64,000 nucleotides of DNA, taken from Chrysomallon squamiferum (lineage: Eukaryota > Mollusca > Gastropoda > Neomphalida > Peltospiridae). Below, one piece after another: positions 11,660 through 25,228 of this stretch. The stretch is from NCBI GenBank assembly GCA_012295275.1, contig CM022669.1, forward strand, positions 3,529,994 through 3,593,993, given 5' to 3'. Positions within the stretch are counted from its first letter, which is position 1, and each line of letters begins with the position of its first letter. Made by a program: the position numbers and the translations under genes. The notes beneath the pieces are model-generated. The model ran no database searches. It saw only the letters and a list, made by a program, of their open reading frames with translations, and had not been told where the DNA came from.

Positions 11660-13989
11660 ATGTGTAAGTATTTGTAGAAACATGTCATTCGAGCGCGTGC
11701 TTATTAAGTATTACAACAAACGATACACACACACACATATAATTTACATATGTGTGTATGTGTGTGATTTTCTTTCTTCTTGCTACAATCATACTGGAAA
11801 CTCGAAAACTGGCTTAGAAAGTCTTAACTTTTATTTAAAAGTATTTGCTGCAGTAATGACGTCACCAGCCTGTAAGAATCCTCCCTCTAACGGTATCAAT
11901 ACGCGCGCACTTTAGATAGCTTCAAGATTTACACAATACAATTCCCGTTTGTTTTGTGTTTTTTTGTTGTCATTTTTTTTTTCGTTTTTCTTATTAACAA
12001 GCGTTTATAATTTACAAGCGTTTATAATCTGCCTTGCATTTATAACAACATTCATTATACTGTTTCAAAATAGCTTAAAACACGTCGACATACGTTTCCA
12101 TCGTCAAAAATAAAAATAGTACTTCACAACCTATTTCTATTTGATTAAGAATGAATGTAAAATGATTTTGTATTCATTTTTATATATATATATATATTTT
12201 TAAAATTCCTTTAATAAATAAAATTATAATAGCTTCTATGATGATAGCTACCCATTATGTGAAAATTAGCAACCACTTAAAATCAAAATTACTTTTCCCT
12301 TTTGTAACTGGCATATAAAATTAATAATAACTTATAAAAAAAAAAAAAAAAAATACAGCAACAACAACAAACAACAAAATAAAAAAAAAAAAAAAAAAAA
12401 AATAAAACAACAAAAAAGTGAAGCGACGTCTACTTACTCACAAAGATATAATATATTTGTTTTTATTTTCCCATTTCTTTTTCCCCTAGTTGGAAAAGAA
12501 TTAAAAATATTTCTATGCTCTATTTCTGGTCTCAATCACCAAACAAAATCTGACCACCCAGAGTCTTTTCTTAAAACTAAGACAGTTTGACAGATAAAGA
12601 TGTCTGACTTGTCATCACAGAGATTAGATTTTACAAAGAAAGAATTTAAAAAAAATCTATTTATTATTAGTTTTCACATCTCAAAAATGATATCACCATG
12701 CTTTAAATTACTGATTAACATACATATTAAATAAACTCTTTTTATCGCTTTATCTTTTGACAGCAGAGCAATAACAAGATTGCACAATACACTGTTTAAG
12801 AATTTCACAGCACTAATGAAATATATTTTTTCTGAAAAAAAGTTATAGATGTTATTTGTTTTTATTTTTGGTTTCGCACCTGCCTCTCAGACTACTCAGT
12901 CTTTGCAGAACAGTTAAACCTCACGTGTAACAAATACAGAATGTTTAAACTATCATAGTGAGGACCAAAACAGTAACACATATATTAAATAAAAACCATA
13001 AAACATATTACGTAATTTAATCCAATTTTTTACAAAGATGAAAGAATGATGTAATTTGTTAGAAAAAATGGTGATTTAGAGTTTTAATAATTAATTTTTT
13101 ATCTTTACAATTAGCATTTAACATTTTTAGTACATGTAGTTACATTTATAGTAGCCACTTCTGTAACGAACAAATTAGAAGTTATAATACACTGTGTTTA
13201 TTTACTAAGTACTTTAGAATTCAAAACAGATTAAGTATTAACAGAATCTACAATGTACTTTAACATGTTTTCATAATCCAACATTAAGTGTCATGTTTAT
13301 TTACCATAATTCATATTTTTACAATTACCCAGATTGGAAAAGAAGTGAACTCCTCAAAAGATTTAATATTATTTGGTATGAAATATATATATCAATAAAA
13401 GCCTTATGAAAAAAAAAATGAAAAAGTAAAATAATTTCAACTCAACAGTAACGTTGTAACATATTTATTTATAAATACATTTTTATAATATTTTACAATA
13501 TATAGATTATATTTTTCTATGATTCTAATAAACCTTGTTAGATATGTATCACAACAGAGCAAAACAATAATTAATATCACTTTATAATAACCTGTCAGAC
13601 TAGTATTTGTGAACATCTGAATACATCCAAATATTTCATCTTATCAGTACAGATAATTTAAAATGTATTTATCAGTGTATCAGTAATGAATGCTAGTATT
13701 AACAGAAAAATAATTTAAAACTAGTTTTTTGTTTTTTTAATTATCAACAGTCACTTTCAATGGACTTCACTCCACATAGGCTTTCATCCTGTTGGCAAAT
13801 ATAACCACTGGCATAAATTAATATGGCGTCAGTCAAACCTTACTTTTTCAGCTGACGTATATTTAATTTTGTGAAGAAATGAAGAGTTGCACTGATACAG
13901 ATATCAGTATGAGTCTTTCTGTCAACTATCTGTCAGATATCCTAAAGTATACAAGTGCCAGAGATATCTCACATCATACAAGTGTCAGT
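11660..13989. other. Intergenic AT-rich sequence 3' of USE1
   Basis: No exon recognised. The part next to USE1 (below 13,990) will hold its 3' UTR, whose end I cannot place with confidence. Confidence 0.5.
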
Positions 13990-14172
13990 TTATCTTGTTC
14001 TTTTGGGAAAAATCTTCATGAAGAGTATCATGCAGATAAATGTTGCCACGACAACAAGCAGCATAATCCAGATCCACCAGGAACAAGACTTGGTGTGGGC
14101 TTCGAGTCGCTCACTCTCGGCTTTCAGCTTGCCTCGGTTTGTGTCAGCCAGCTGAGTGGTGTTAGCAATTTT
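13990..14172 (-). CDS. USE1 exon 6 (terminal)
   Basis: 183 nt after tttttcag; encodes the rest of the SNARE helix (ADTNRGKLKAESERLEAHT), the membrane anchor and the stop at 13,990-13,992. Confidence 0.94.
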   Translation of the reverse strand, partial: KIANTTQLADTNRGKLKAESERLEAHTKSCSWWIWIMLLVVVATFICMILFMKIFPKRTR

Positions 14173-17100
14173 CTGAAAAATGTTTTATATATGCTGTAGT
14201 TAACACTGCCATTTAGTTCTGTCAGGTGCAACTAATCAAAATATTAGCAGGGCTAGAAGAATACTGTATTTTACATATATATATATATATATTTTGTATG
14301 TATTATGTATTATACATATATATTATATGTATATGCATGTATGTATATTATTAACACAATAGTATACAGGTAATTCTATGATGTGCAACAATTTAACTAT
14401 ATTCAGTGTCAAAATATAGAAAGATGTTTTATATATAATAATACCAATGTTTAATTCTATGAAGTGTGAAAATTTAAGAATATTCAACATAAAAAAAACA
14501 CATTAGGTATTGAATAGCAAATACAAAACTCTGCACACTGAATCACAGATTAGACAGATAATGGTTTTTAAACAACATTCATATTTCTTGTGTCATAAGT
14601 TTGTCTTGTTTGCATAGATAAACCTAGTTGAATATTGGTAATCAGTGAACATTCTGAAATCATTATTTTGCGAAAATTGGAGTCAAAAGAAAAAGAAAGA
14701 TAACATGAAAAATGTTTTTAACAATGATAACATGACGTATTTCAATGCCAGGTCATAAATCAGTAATAGTGACTCAGTCCCATATTTGATAAGCAGGGTT
14801 ACATATAGAGATATATTTAATAAAACACTTTTGTAAATAATAACTTTCAGTTTTACTTCATATTTATATCAGATGCATTTTGCTTATGTCAGGTTTTTTC
14901 CAACACAGACAAACTGCTGATAGAGAAAACAGTTCATCAAAATATTTGACAGCCACTGTATAGGCAAAGATAGTAGATCCAATACAAAAATCATTTTAAC
15001 TTTTACATTTGCTCAGATACCTAGGTTGTTTTGACAATATTCTGCAAAAAGTTAATAACATCCTTATCATTTAATGTTCTCAGGAATACATGTTTTCAAA
15101 CCTCTTTGTATTAAAAAAACTGATTCCTTTGTAAATGCATAACTTATTAGAAGGTGACAAAGAAATATTTACTTAAGATAAACTTAACCTAGACTGAATG
15201 TTTCTTTCACTGATAGACAGATGCTATCTGCAGCCAGTTTTCACACCAATGAGTGTATTAAATAGAAAAATGCATTTATCATTTTCAAGATTTGTGGCAG
15301 ATAAGTGAAATACCGTAACGTCATCTTTAACAATCCTGCCAGCATCAGTCACATTCTGTTTCAGTCCACGAGCCAGTGCTAACATTTCCTCTGCCAGTTT
15401 TTCTTGCATTTGATGATGATGTTGTAAGACAGTGTCAATGTCTTCATCCTTCTGCCGATGACGTAACCCGGAGTCTCCACTACCTGCGTATCCAGTTTCA
15501 GAAAGAAATAAGAATTATTGCCCCATGCTGCTATTTCATACATTTGTTTTGTTTTATGGGAATTGTTTTTTATTCTTCCTTATTAAGTCATTTATTTCAG
15601 TAAGAAATAGATATCAGATTAGAAAGTATTATGTTACTGGAGTGTACCACTTGTTTATTACATTATTTTGATTATTTAAAAAGAAACAGTACTTATATTT
15701 TTCAGTTTCAAGTTTACAGTTATGCAGTAGTTAAATAAAATTTATAGTAAATTAAAATTATTGTGGATGTATAAAAATTACACATAAAACAACAGAAAGA
15801 TATTATAAAATAAATAAATTTACTTTAATGTATAACATTAAACAAGAATAGATTAAAAGTGTGTTAAATAAAACATTTCTTCTTTCATCTCGTATATATA
15901 TATATATATGACTAAAGAAATATTTAATAATATTATACTTATCTACTACAGAGTGACCATAAGATCACTATTAATAAAAACTGCTGCACAGTCACCTCCT
16001 TGAAAAGATTTTCATTACAAACATCTTTACAGTAATTACATCCATAAAACACATCTATCAGTTTTCACATTTGACATGTTTTAAATCTAAGTCAGTATGG
16101 TACAAATACAAAACTCTAAGCATGCACACAGTTATATTACCCAGCAATTCATCCCTCATCTCCTGCTGGTAGAGGACTTTTGTCTGGATGTGTAGTTGTT
16201 GGGCTGGTGAGTCAGTTGATGACACAGGGGCTAGACGCTCGGATGCCAGGGACTTTTCTGTTGCTGTTGGCTGAAACATTTCAAATAAAGTCTGTATAGA
16301 GTCCAGATTGTTTTAAAAATTACCTCATTCTGCAGTATTTAAATTTTTGTTATTATAATTAATTTTTTTTAATTAATTAACTATTTAGAATGTATTCAAA
16401 ATGGATTAAAAAAATTTAATTAGTCCCAACTTTGCAGTCTTATTTTACACAAATTCTTATTTCTTGCTCCCAAAAGGTCTTCTTATTATAATTCAAAAAT
16501 GTATGACTTATATAATTACCAAATACATATTTTTTTAAAAGATAGAAAAATAAGAAAGAAAGTAAATAGTTTGTGGACTCAGTCTCTAAAGCATTTTTGT
16601 TCAACTCAAAATCCAAACAGCATGTTATTACTTACCAATTTCTCAGCTTCAATCAAACCTTTTAACAAATCAACTTTTTTCTTGTAATCAATAAGTACTT
16701 CTTCACAAGGCTTACTGGGAAAGAGAAAAAAATAAAATAAAAAATTTCTGTACATAAGAAAAATGTTCTTTTAATTATGGCAAAGAGAAAAAAATAAAAT
16801 AAAAAATGTTCTGTACATAAGAAAAGACATATTTGAGCATTAAGTTTTCCAAATACAGTTATTCATTTTACACACAAACATACAAACACATTCTTATTCA
16901 TCAAATCATGGATGATTAGTTGATTTGCAACAAACAAGGTAGAAAATAGATAATCAGTTCTCTCTCTCTCTATGATGATGTCCATAAACAAACTGAATAA
17001 AAATTACTACTAATTTTTAAAATATAGTAATATTTGTAATTTGTTTGGCACTCAATATATTTATTTATTTATTAAACAGACAAATAAAAATAATAATAAT

Positions 17101-17557
17101 AATAAAATAAAAAATATAAATTCAGAACATGGAATTTTCTAGAGGATTTCTTTAGGTTTACTCATTCAAAATATTCAAGACTACTCGTACATAACACAGT
17201 TTGAATTCTGCATTTAGCAGCACTTGTTTTATCTGCCAATGAATAAAAATAATTGAGTTCTATCAACTTGTTTAAAATTGTTTGGATACTTCTGTCAGTG
17301 GTTTAAATTTAGTGAAAGACTTGTTATGATTATTATTATTATTAAATATTTGGGTTTAAAGATGATTTTAATTGTAAAATATCTCTATACTAAAAATATT
17401 AAAATACTTATCATACCTTGAAGATTTGTTTAGCTGTGCCAGCTGAGTCTGCAGTGCTCCAATATACTGAAAATAAATACACTGTGATAATCCTGTTGGC
17501 TAATAATTAATGTACTACAAGCTTTGCTTAATAATATTATTAATCTAATTAACACTG

Positions 17558-17632
<75 letters not shown>

Positions 17633-18534
17633 TCATAATTAAATCTATGAATAAAACCAAATATTATAAATTTTAAAATGTTATCATATATCTGTTGACC
17701 AAATTTGTTAAATTTCTTTATTCTTCTAATTAACATTATCAAAACTGAGTTAAAAGAATACTATACTAAATAAATATGAGTAAATATTGTTCATTATGAC
17801 TTGGAATTTATTTTAAACAGTAAATTACACCTAAAATTTCCCAACAACAGTAAGCTTCTTACTATTCCAGAATCAAATAATATTTCTTTTAACCAATTTA
17901 GTCATGTGATTATCAAATAATTTATTCTGGACGACAGAATCCCCCTTAAAAAATAAATATATCCCTCATTTCTTCACGTATTTCTCTCAAAGCTTGTTAG
18001 CATAACTTGTAACTGGTTTTTAATACTAGGGACATTCTTTTCATTTGTTTTCAAATAAATCATTTTTTTATTCTGTCATCCAAAATAAAAAAATTTAAAA
18101 AAAGAATAACTAAAAATACAAAATAAATAAAAAAGAAAATAAAAGAAAGAAAATAAACAAAAAGAAAAAGAAATAAGAAAAAGAAAGAAAAAGAAAAAGA
18201 AAAAATATTCAAATCTTTAAAAAGCAAGTCAGTAAATGGAACAAATTGATAATCATCATAACAAATTTAGGGATGTCATTAGTATATATCATGAAACCAG
18301 CTGTTGTAACCAGTTACCAAAACATTTTATTTATTGATTTACTTGCCATTGTTTTTAGTTACATTTATAGATTTATGCATGTCTCTACATGAACCATTAT
18401 GTAAGACAACTGTAAATAGGTTTTTGAACAACAAAGAGCTAATTAACATTTTGATTTATAACATTCTTAATCTTATGTTGGGACAGTTAGAGATATCTTT
18501 CCAAAACATTAGACCATAAATAAAAAATAAATAA

Positions 18535-18574
<40 letters not shown>

Positions 18575-19054
18575 TCTCACTTGTTGATTAAAAAATATAT
18601 ATATTATATATTTATTAATAAGGATATTTAATTCTAGCATTTCAGATATATGAAACTGAAAGGTTCAAATTTCAAGCTCAAGCTTTAGTGATAATGAAAT
18701 CAGTTTGTCCGATAATTTGATTAAAAAAAAATTGTTTCTGAAAAAGAACTCGTATATTCCTATCATAATTCAAACTAATGCAGTCATTATCTAATTGTGG
18801 ATGAGAGAACAGGTTCAGGGCTAATGTCTAGAATCCAAAGGGCCACGACGTCGACAGTTGCCATATTCATGATATTGTATAATTGTAGTATGATTAAAAA
18901 ATATTTCCATTTCAGAACTTGTCTAAAATTTGCAATTACAAGATATTTTAACCACCTTTTCCAGCCGCCAATCCTTTGTGCGCTTGGCTGATGTCATAGC
19001 TTCACAGCGACGAAGAAGCCGATTGAAATTAATTTCTTGCCTGGAAGCCGCCAT
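13990..19054 (-). CDS. USE1: SNARE of ER-Golgi retrograde transport, complete
   Basis: Tail-anchored SNARE of the ER membrane. In known systems it works with syntaxin 18, Sec20/BNIP1 and Sec22 in fusion of Golgi-derived vesicles at the ER. Six exons join in frame to 236 aa (human is about 259). Recognisable landmarks are the start MAASRQEINFNRLLRRCEAM, the block ALQTQLAQLNKSS, KKKVDLLKGLIEAEKL, QEMRDELLG, and QEKLAEEMLALARGLKQN, which leads into the SNARE helix (about residues 147-205). A single transmembrane anchor lies at about residues 208-228 (WWIWIMLLVVVATFICMILF), followed by a short basic lumenal tail. Exons 1, 3, 5 and 6 align with human USE1 without forced gaps. The start codon lies in an ATGGCGGC context shared with NDUFA13. 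It is head to head with the axonemal-type gene at 20,060. Confidence 0.95.
14173..15313 (-). other. USE1 intron 5
   Basis: AT-rich intron with a TATA-type run near 14,275-14,345. Nothing else recognised. Confidence 0.8.
15314..15483 (-). CDS. USE1 exon 5
   Basis: 170 nt after acgcag; encodes the start of the SNARE helix, with QEKLAEEMLALARGL; donor acg|gtattt; phase 0 out. Confidence 0.93.
15484..16140 (-). other. USE1 intron 4
   Basis: AT-rich, including a short (AT)n at about 15,895-15,910. No other feature seen. Confidence 0.8.
16141..16270 (-). CDS. USE1 exon 4
   Basis: 130 nt after gtttcag; Ser/Thr/Gln-rich linker ending in QQEMRDELLG; donor ctgg|gtaata; phase 1 out. Confidence 0.92.
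16636..16714 (-). CDS. USE1 exon 3
   Basis: 79 nt after tttcccag; encodes SKPCEEVLIDY through LIEAEKL, in register with human SKPASEVINEY; donor ttg|gtaagt; phase 0 out. Confidence 0.94.
16715..17416 (-). other. USE1 intron 3, with a two-copy duplication
   Basis: At about 16,722-16,826 the sequence aagagaaaaaaataaaataa through ctgtacataagaaaa occurs twice in tandem. The rest is low-complexity AT. Confidence 0.75.
17417..17466 (-). CDS. USE1 exon 2
   Basis: 50 nt after ttttcag; encodes YIGALQTQLAQLNKSS; donor aag|gtatga; leaves two bases of a Ser codon. Confidence 0.9.
17467..18955 (-). other. USE1 intron 2 with (AAT)n
   Basis: Contains (AAT)n at about 17,564-17,632 and 18,536-18,573 and an A-rich purine stretch at about 18,090-18,205. 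No exon-like open frame. Confidence 0.8.
18956..19054 (-). CDS. USE1 exon 1
   Basis: Start codon at 19,052-19,054; 33 codons ending in WRLEK; donor aag|gtggtt; leaves in phase 0. Confidence 0.93.
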
Positions 19055-19263
19055 GCTGGCAATTTCATAAAACTGACTTTATTTTTAAAAGAGTCACGAG
19101 TACTTCCGGAGTGTGTAGTCACGGTTACTATCAACAACCGGCGAAGAATCTTAGATTACAATATTATTGACTTCTGGTATCTTCCGTATAAATCACTTAT
19201 TTTATGTGTTATTTATTTATACATAGTTCTGGCAGTGGATTTAAAGGACAGAGTAATTTGGAG
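19055..19263. promoter_or_regulatory. Shared bidirectional promoter of USE1 and the axonemal-type gene
   Basis: The USE1 start codon (minus strand) and a good splice donor for a non-coding first exon of the plus-strand gene (gag|gtgagt at 19,263/19,264) are about 200 bp apart, so both promoters must lie here. The interval is more CpG-rich than its surroundings. It holds an ETS-type motif, acttccgg, at 19,112-19,119. It also holds ggttactatcaacaacc at 19,123-19,139, only loosely like an RFX X-box. The 5' exon and its boundaries are inferred. Confidence 0.55.
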
Positions 19264-19959
19264 GTGAGTACTATTGCAATGCGATAATGGATTCAGTTAA
19301 ACTCGGCACGTAAAAACATCATAAAAAGTTAATTAAAATTATAGAACGACTTAGACTGCTTTTTCTGTTTATAAATTACTTTAACATCTGTGTCTATGAG
19401 ACTAATTACAATGTATTCTATGAAATTAATTTGTGGAATTTATTTTAAAGGGGGGAAAAAAGCGAACAAATAAACCAGCTCATAAAAATAAATAAATAAA
19501 TTTATAAACAAACAAACAACCAGTACTCTGTGACTAGTTTATCAAAGGATGTGGTAGGTGCTGTTATGTCTGTAGAAAGGTGTTTATAAAACGTTAATTT
19601 TCAGACTATAAAAATACCATTAATAAATAAATGTTTTGTTAAGAATAAGTTAATTCAGTTATGTAATACTTACTGTTATTACACATTAAAATAAATGTTT
19701 TTATTTAATTTTTTTTATTTAGGATTATATTAGGGAGGAAAACTGCTTTTGACACTTAGCAGTTTTAGCAGTAATTTTCTTTATAAGTGAATCTTCCCTT
19801 GAACACAACAGTTTTTGTATAGTGACAATATTTCTATTCCTGTTACCTTTAATAGTTGTTGGTGTTTTTTTTTTTTAATGATAATATTTATATTTCTTTA
19901 AAGTGTTTATCTAATTTTTATTTATTTAATTATTATTATTATTATGATCATTATTTATT

Positions 19960-19960
<1 letters not shown>

Positions 19961-20042
<82 letters not shown>

Positions 20043-20045
20043 TAG
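19961..20045 (+). repeat. Poly-T tract serving as polypyrimidine tract of the 5' UTR intron
   Basis: About 80 nearly uninterrupted T residues run straight into tgtag, the acceptor of the first coding exon of the plus-strand gene (exon from 20,046, ATG at 20,060). Confidence 0.8.
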
Positions 20046-20059
20046 AAATTGGATAAAAA

Positions 20060-20564
20060 ATGGCTCACCCAAAGAGCATGACACTGTCACAGGATGTATC
20101 GATGACAACACCTCCAACATGCAGCAGTTTCAAACAGGACTACCCCGCACACTCTCACTACGGCCGGGAAGCGCCCGCAGTTCCACCCAAACTGGGCGAG
20201 GTGATGCACAAAGATGACAAATATTTCAATAACAGATCATCAGAAACCGTCGCTTCATTTGAATACAGATTTCTCCCGAAGCCTGTTTTAATGAACGTTC
20301 ATGCAAAATTAAGTGCAACAAATTTCAAAATGGATTCTGATACAAGCAAATTTAAATTATTCGATACGACCCACAACAGCTTTTTCAAACCTCTGATTGA
20401 TGAAACGTACCGACGACAGGAACAATCAAGGACTGTTTCTGAATCGCACATCCCCACTGGGGATCGAGAGAAAGAACAGATGCCAATGTCAGACTACCGG
20501 GAAAAATTTCAGGGGCATGATACTAACATCTTTAAAATTGAAAAAGCTCCATCAATGCATGAAG
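20060..20564 (+). CDS. SAXO5-like exon 1 (first coding)
   Basis: 505 nt from the ATG; donor gaag|gtaata; phase 1 out. Reading on past the donor gives only nine more codons, so splicing here is the better model. Confidence 0.88.
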
Positions 20565-21136
20565 GTAATACAAGGGTGTGAAATAATTTTCAAGTCCACA
20601 GAAATAAGCCTCAGTGTTATAGTTTTACTCTGTTACAGATGAAAAATAATATTAGTAAAAAACTTACACATGTAGCATAGACTGTATATTCAGAACAATA
20701 TCTTGTAGTACAGAACAAACAGAAGAACAAAAACTATGTTTTCTTTATTCATTTAAAAAAAAAAATGTTATTAATGATTTAATAATGATTTAAAATATAA
20801 ACTCATTAAAATTACTGTGTGAAATATTAGTATTATAAAGAAACTGATTTCTATACATACATATATGCATGTGTTTATGTTGTGTGTATGTATGTATGTA
20901 TGCATATAGGTATATAGGTATGTATGTAGGTAGGTAGGTAGATAGGTAGGTAGGTAGATAAGTATGTAGGTATGTATGTTATTCATGCTTGTATGTTTGT
21001 ATGCCTGTGTATGTATGTGTGTGTATATGTATATATATATATATATGTTAGTGTGCATGTGTTTATGTGAGTGTGTGTGTATAAATAAATTTTGTTTATG
21101 AATATGCTTATTATTCATGTATATGTGTATCTTTGG

Positions 21137-21189
<53 letters not shown>

Positions 21190-22311
21190 GTGTGAATGTG
21201 TTGTTTACTGGTGTGTATGTATGTCTGTGAAGTAAATGAATATATTTTTATTTTTCTGTTTTCTTCTCAGGAGGTCCTCCTACTATCAAAGGAGATGAGC
21301 GGTTCATACATTTTGACACAAGCCAGAGAGACCAGTTTCGTGGAAAGTGGCAACCAAGAGTTCAAACATTACCAGCTGTGAGTAGTTTATATTTTCACTT
21401 ATACACACACACAGATATCTATATTCACATACACTGTAAACAGATATAGTGATAAACATACAGACTTATTTAAACACACAGACACACAGAGAGAGAGAGA
21501 GAGAGAAGAGAGAGATACATGACAGCACATATATACATGCACAAACACACACATACACAACAACTGCATGCATATATACATTTAGACATCCATGTTCATA
21601 TAATTAAGTCATTAATAAATTCATTCATCATCCATCTATCTGACTTTCCATCAATTCATTCATTCATTCATTCACTATTTATTTATTTATTTGCATGTAT
21701 TTAACAACAACCAACAAAAGACACATACAGTATTCTGACAGGCACTACAGCATCATATATACAGTCATAGATGTTTAGCATAAAACCAATTACTAACTCT
21801 CTATATAAACATCATTGGTTTCAGACACCATAACATGGTTGCCCACCAGTCAACCAAACTGTCTTCTCCTCTAAGTAATGACATGGACTGTCTATAAGGC
21901 ACAACATGGTTGTAAAGAACAAACTAGTCAATATGGATGCCAAATCATAACCTGACAAAAGTTTTATTTGTGCAGACTTAGTTTTATTTTAAAACCAGTA
22001 TCATTGTTAGCTTTTGCGAAGTCTTAGAATCTTAAATTAAATATAATAAAGTTTGTAAATAAGTTTACTGAGTTGAGTGGTGTGTTTTTTGGGAGGTTTT
22101 ATTTTTATATTTTCAAATTACATCTATGAAATGTGTAGTAAATTGTCATACACATACACCCAAACACAGACACAGACTCAGATGGACCGACATACTATAA
22201 CATATTATTGTTGTTATTATTATTATAACTATTATCATTATTATTATTTTACTGTTGTTTATATTTTTTTATTAATCTTACTGTTTTTATTGTTATCATC
22301 TTAATTTTCTT

Positions 22312-22370
<59 letters not shown>

Positions 22371-22885
22371 TATTATTATTACTGTTATTTTTCTGCTACC
22401 ATACTGTTCTTTTTGCTATTCTTGTTTTCTTAGTAACGTGTAGAAATGTTAAAAAAATAATAACAATTTAAAATTTGTATTGCAATAATGTTAATCAAAA
22501 AGACATTACTAATGGCTTGTAGCTTTTAATTTTTAGTTTTAATTATTATTATTATTATTTTTAAAATATGTTTTCTTAACCCATCTTTCTTCTTTTAAAA
22601 CTACAAAAGCCGACAGGAACAAATGTGCCGAAAGGAGACCCTGACAAAGAACATGACATGGCCACAACGATGCAAGTTTCGTTTGCCTACGAACAAGACC
22701 CAAGTCAGTTCAAAGCTTACAACCGGTCAGAGGTGAGTGGACAGCTGCAGAAAAGTAACGTGAAACACTCGGACGGTCGTGGGACGTGGAATGACTACCA
22801 GTCTGTGACTGCTAAAGCTTTCAAACCTAAGACTACTGAAGGTGAGATGTCATTAATATATAATCTGTCTGTCTCTGTGTTGTTC

Positions 22886-22921
<36 letters not shown>

Positions 22922-23746
22922 GTCTATCTGTCTTTCTGTGTCTCTATATGTCTATCTGGCTGTCTGTATGTCTGTATCTGTATATCTGTCTGTCTTTTTT
23001 TCTATCTATTTGTCTATTTCTGTCTGTTATATGCATATTGTTTGTGTGTGTGTCTGTGTGTGTGTTTGTGTGTGTGTATTTCTTCATAATTATGTTGTTG
23101 AGTGAGAATCTAAGCTGTGTATATGTCTGTACATATATTAAATGTTAACAGTTAAACGTTACCAGCCAAACACTCGGCGAAATCACAGTGACTTACCTGA
23201 AGGAGATCGCGACCCAATGAGAGACACAGAAAGAATGAGCACCACAACAAACAGAATCTTCTTGGGCAATGTAAGCTAGTAAAATAATATTCCAATACAA
23301 AATTGTACATACATACGCACACTGTTGTTTTATTATTAATAACAACTATTTTATATGAGCTTTATAAATTTCATATTATCCTCACTTTTTAAGGCTTATG
23401 AGAACTCTGACTATAAGATAAACTATGGCTTGTTTAGTTTATGCCTAAATCCACCACTGGTCTTAATTAATTATCTGTTTTCCTATGTGATTTTTTGTTA
23501 TCTATTTCTATGTAACTGTTACTTTTCCAGCCAGCCAGAGGACTGCATAATACAATAATTTCTGGTGCAAATTTACGAACAAAGAGTAATGTGTTATTTG
23601 GAGATCCATCCCTGGCAGATAATTTCTACAATGCCACAACAAGCACAATATACAAACCCAAGACAGTTCCCTATACATACGACAGAACCAAGTTTCATAC
23701 AAGCAGCAACATACCAGTGAGATACTATCGTGAGTAACTGCTGATA

Positions 23747-23788
<42 letters not shown>

Positions 23789-25196
23789 CATAATAATAAT
23801 GACATTAACAAAATTATACGTCAGTCATAGAAACAGCAACAACAACAAAATATACAAATGAATTAGTCATTAATCAGTTATTGATTAAATAAAAACAAAC
23901 AAAGACAAAAGATCATTAGACTGCAATCAAATATTTATAATTTAGACTGTGCAGCACATTATTTATTGATGTAAGACTGACAGGTTCAGAATTAACTCTG
24001 TGGTAAATTAATGACTAACCTTTGCTATAAACTAGGTGGCTGAATGTTTAACTTTAGAATATATGTCAGTACAGATTGAGTACACCTTATACAGCATGCT
24101 TGGGACTGTAATAATAAAAACAGTAATAGTAGTAGTAGTAGTAGTAGTAGTGGTAACAGTAGTACTAGTAGTAATGATAGTGGTGGTGCTGGTTGTAGTA
24201 GTAGTTGCAGAATTAGAAATAATAATAATAACAGTAATATATGAAATTATAACATAAATAACAACAACAAGTAATAATAATAAATGTTTGTTATCCTTTT
24301 TTTTTTTAGATAGAATATTCTACCTATTTCTACTGTCACAAAAATACAAACATTTGGGACTAAAAACTGCATAAGGCCTAGTAATTTTGGAATAAAAATC
24401 ATTTACAAATATTAAGAATATTTTAAAAATTTAAATTGCTTCAAAGACACGGTTTTATAACAAACATTATCTCTTTTTGAAACGTATTCACTTTGTTAGT
24501 TTAAATTATAATCCTCTTTATTAATATTTTGTTTTCATTGTGAAGCTGGACTAGTGACAAATCCTACTGCTAGTAGTGACTACCAACACCCAGGACAATC
24601 CAAAACCAATCCAAATCCAGCTGCACTGGAAAATGTAAGTACAGCCATAGAGAAAAACCACAAATATCTCGAAATTGCATTCTTTGATCATTATTTTACT
24701 GTATCTGTTAATTGTGATACCTATTATAAATTCAGTTATATGATAAAACAGTTATAATCAAATATAAATATTGGAAAGCCTGATTTTTTTTTTTTTTTAA
24801 ATTTTTGAATCTGAATACGGGTTGAGTTCTTATGATGTGATATTGATATAAAATAGGTTAGAATTAAGAAATAATTATTCTGTCTTCATTACCTTTACTT
24901 TGAATACTGGTACCTGCTTGGTACAATATGGATATCAAGTTGTAAAATAATTGTAAAGTTATGTACTCTTCTAAGCATAGAACAGGTGTCCACCCTTTGT
25001 TGATAATAAAGTATGACTATAAAATAAACTTCAGAGGATTCAGTAAGGATTCTTTTGCTTTTATTGTGGAAATTCATCTAGGAAATAGGTTTCAACATAC
25101 TGAACAGAACAAAATAAAGTTGTGATGATTATGCTCGCAACTAAAAATTGCATCAAATATCTTTACTTCATTTGTTTATGAAACTGAAGATACATT

Positions 25197-25228
<32 letters not shown>

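Noticed and set aside
11390-11683. 97-codon minus-strand frame
   Set aside because: Overlaps dispersed repeat copy B and low-complexity GAC/GAT sequence; no protein-family features.
13879-14199. Plus-strand frame of 106 codons
   Set aside because: Antisense to the terminal exon of USE1, which matches the family far better.
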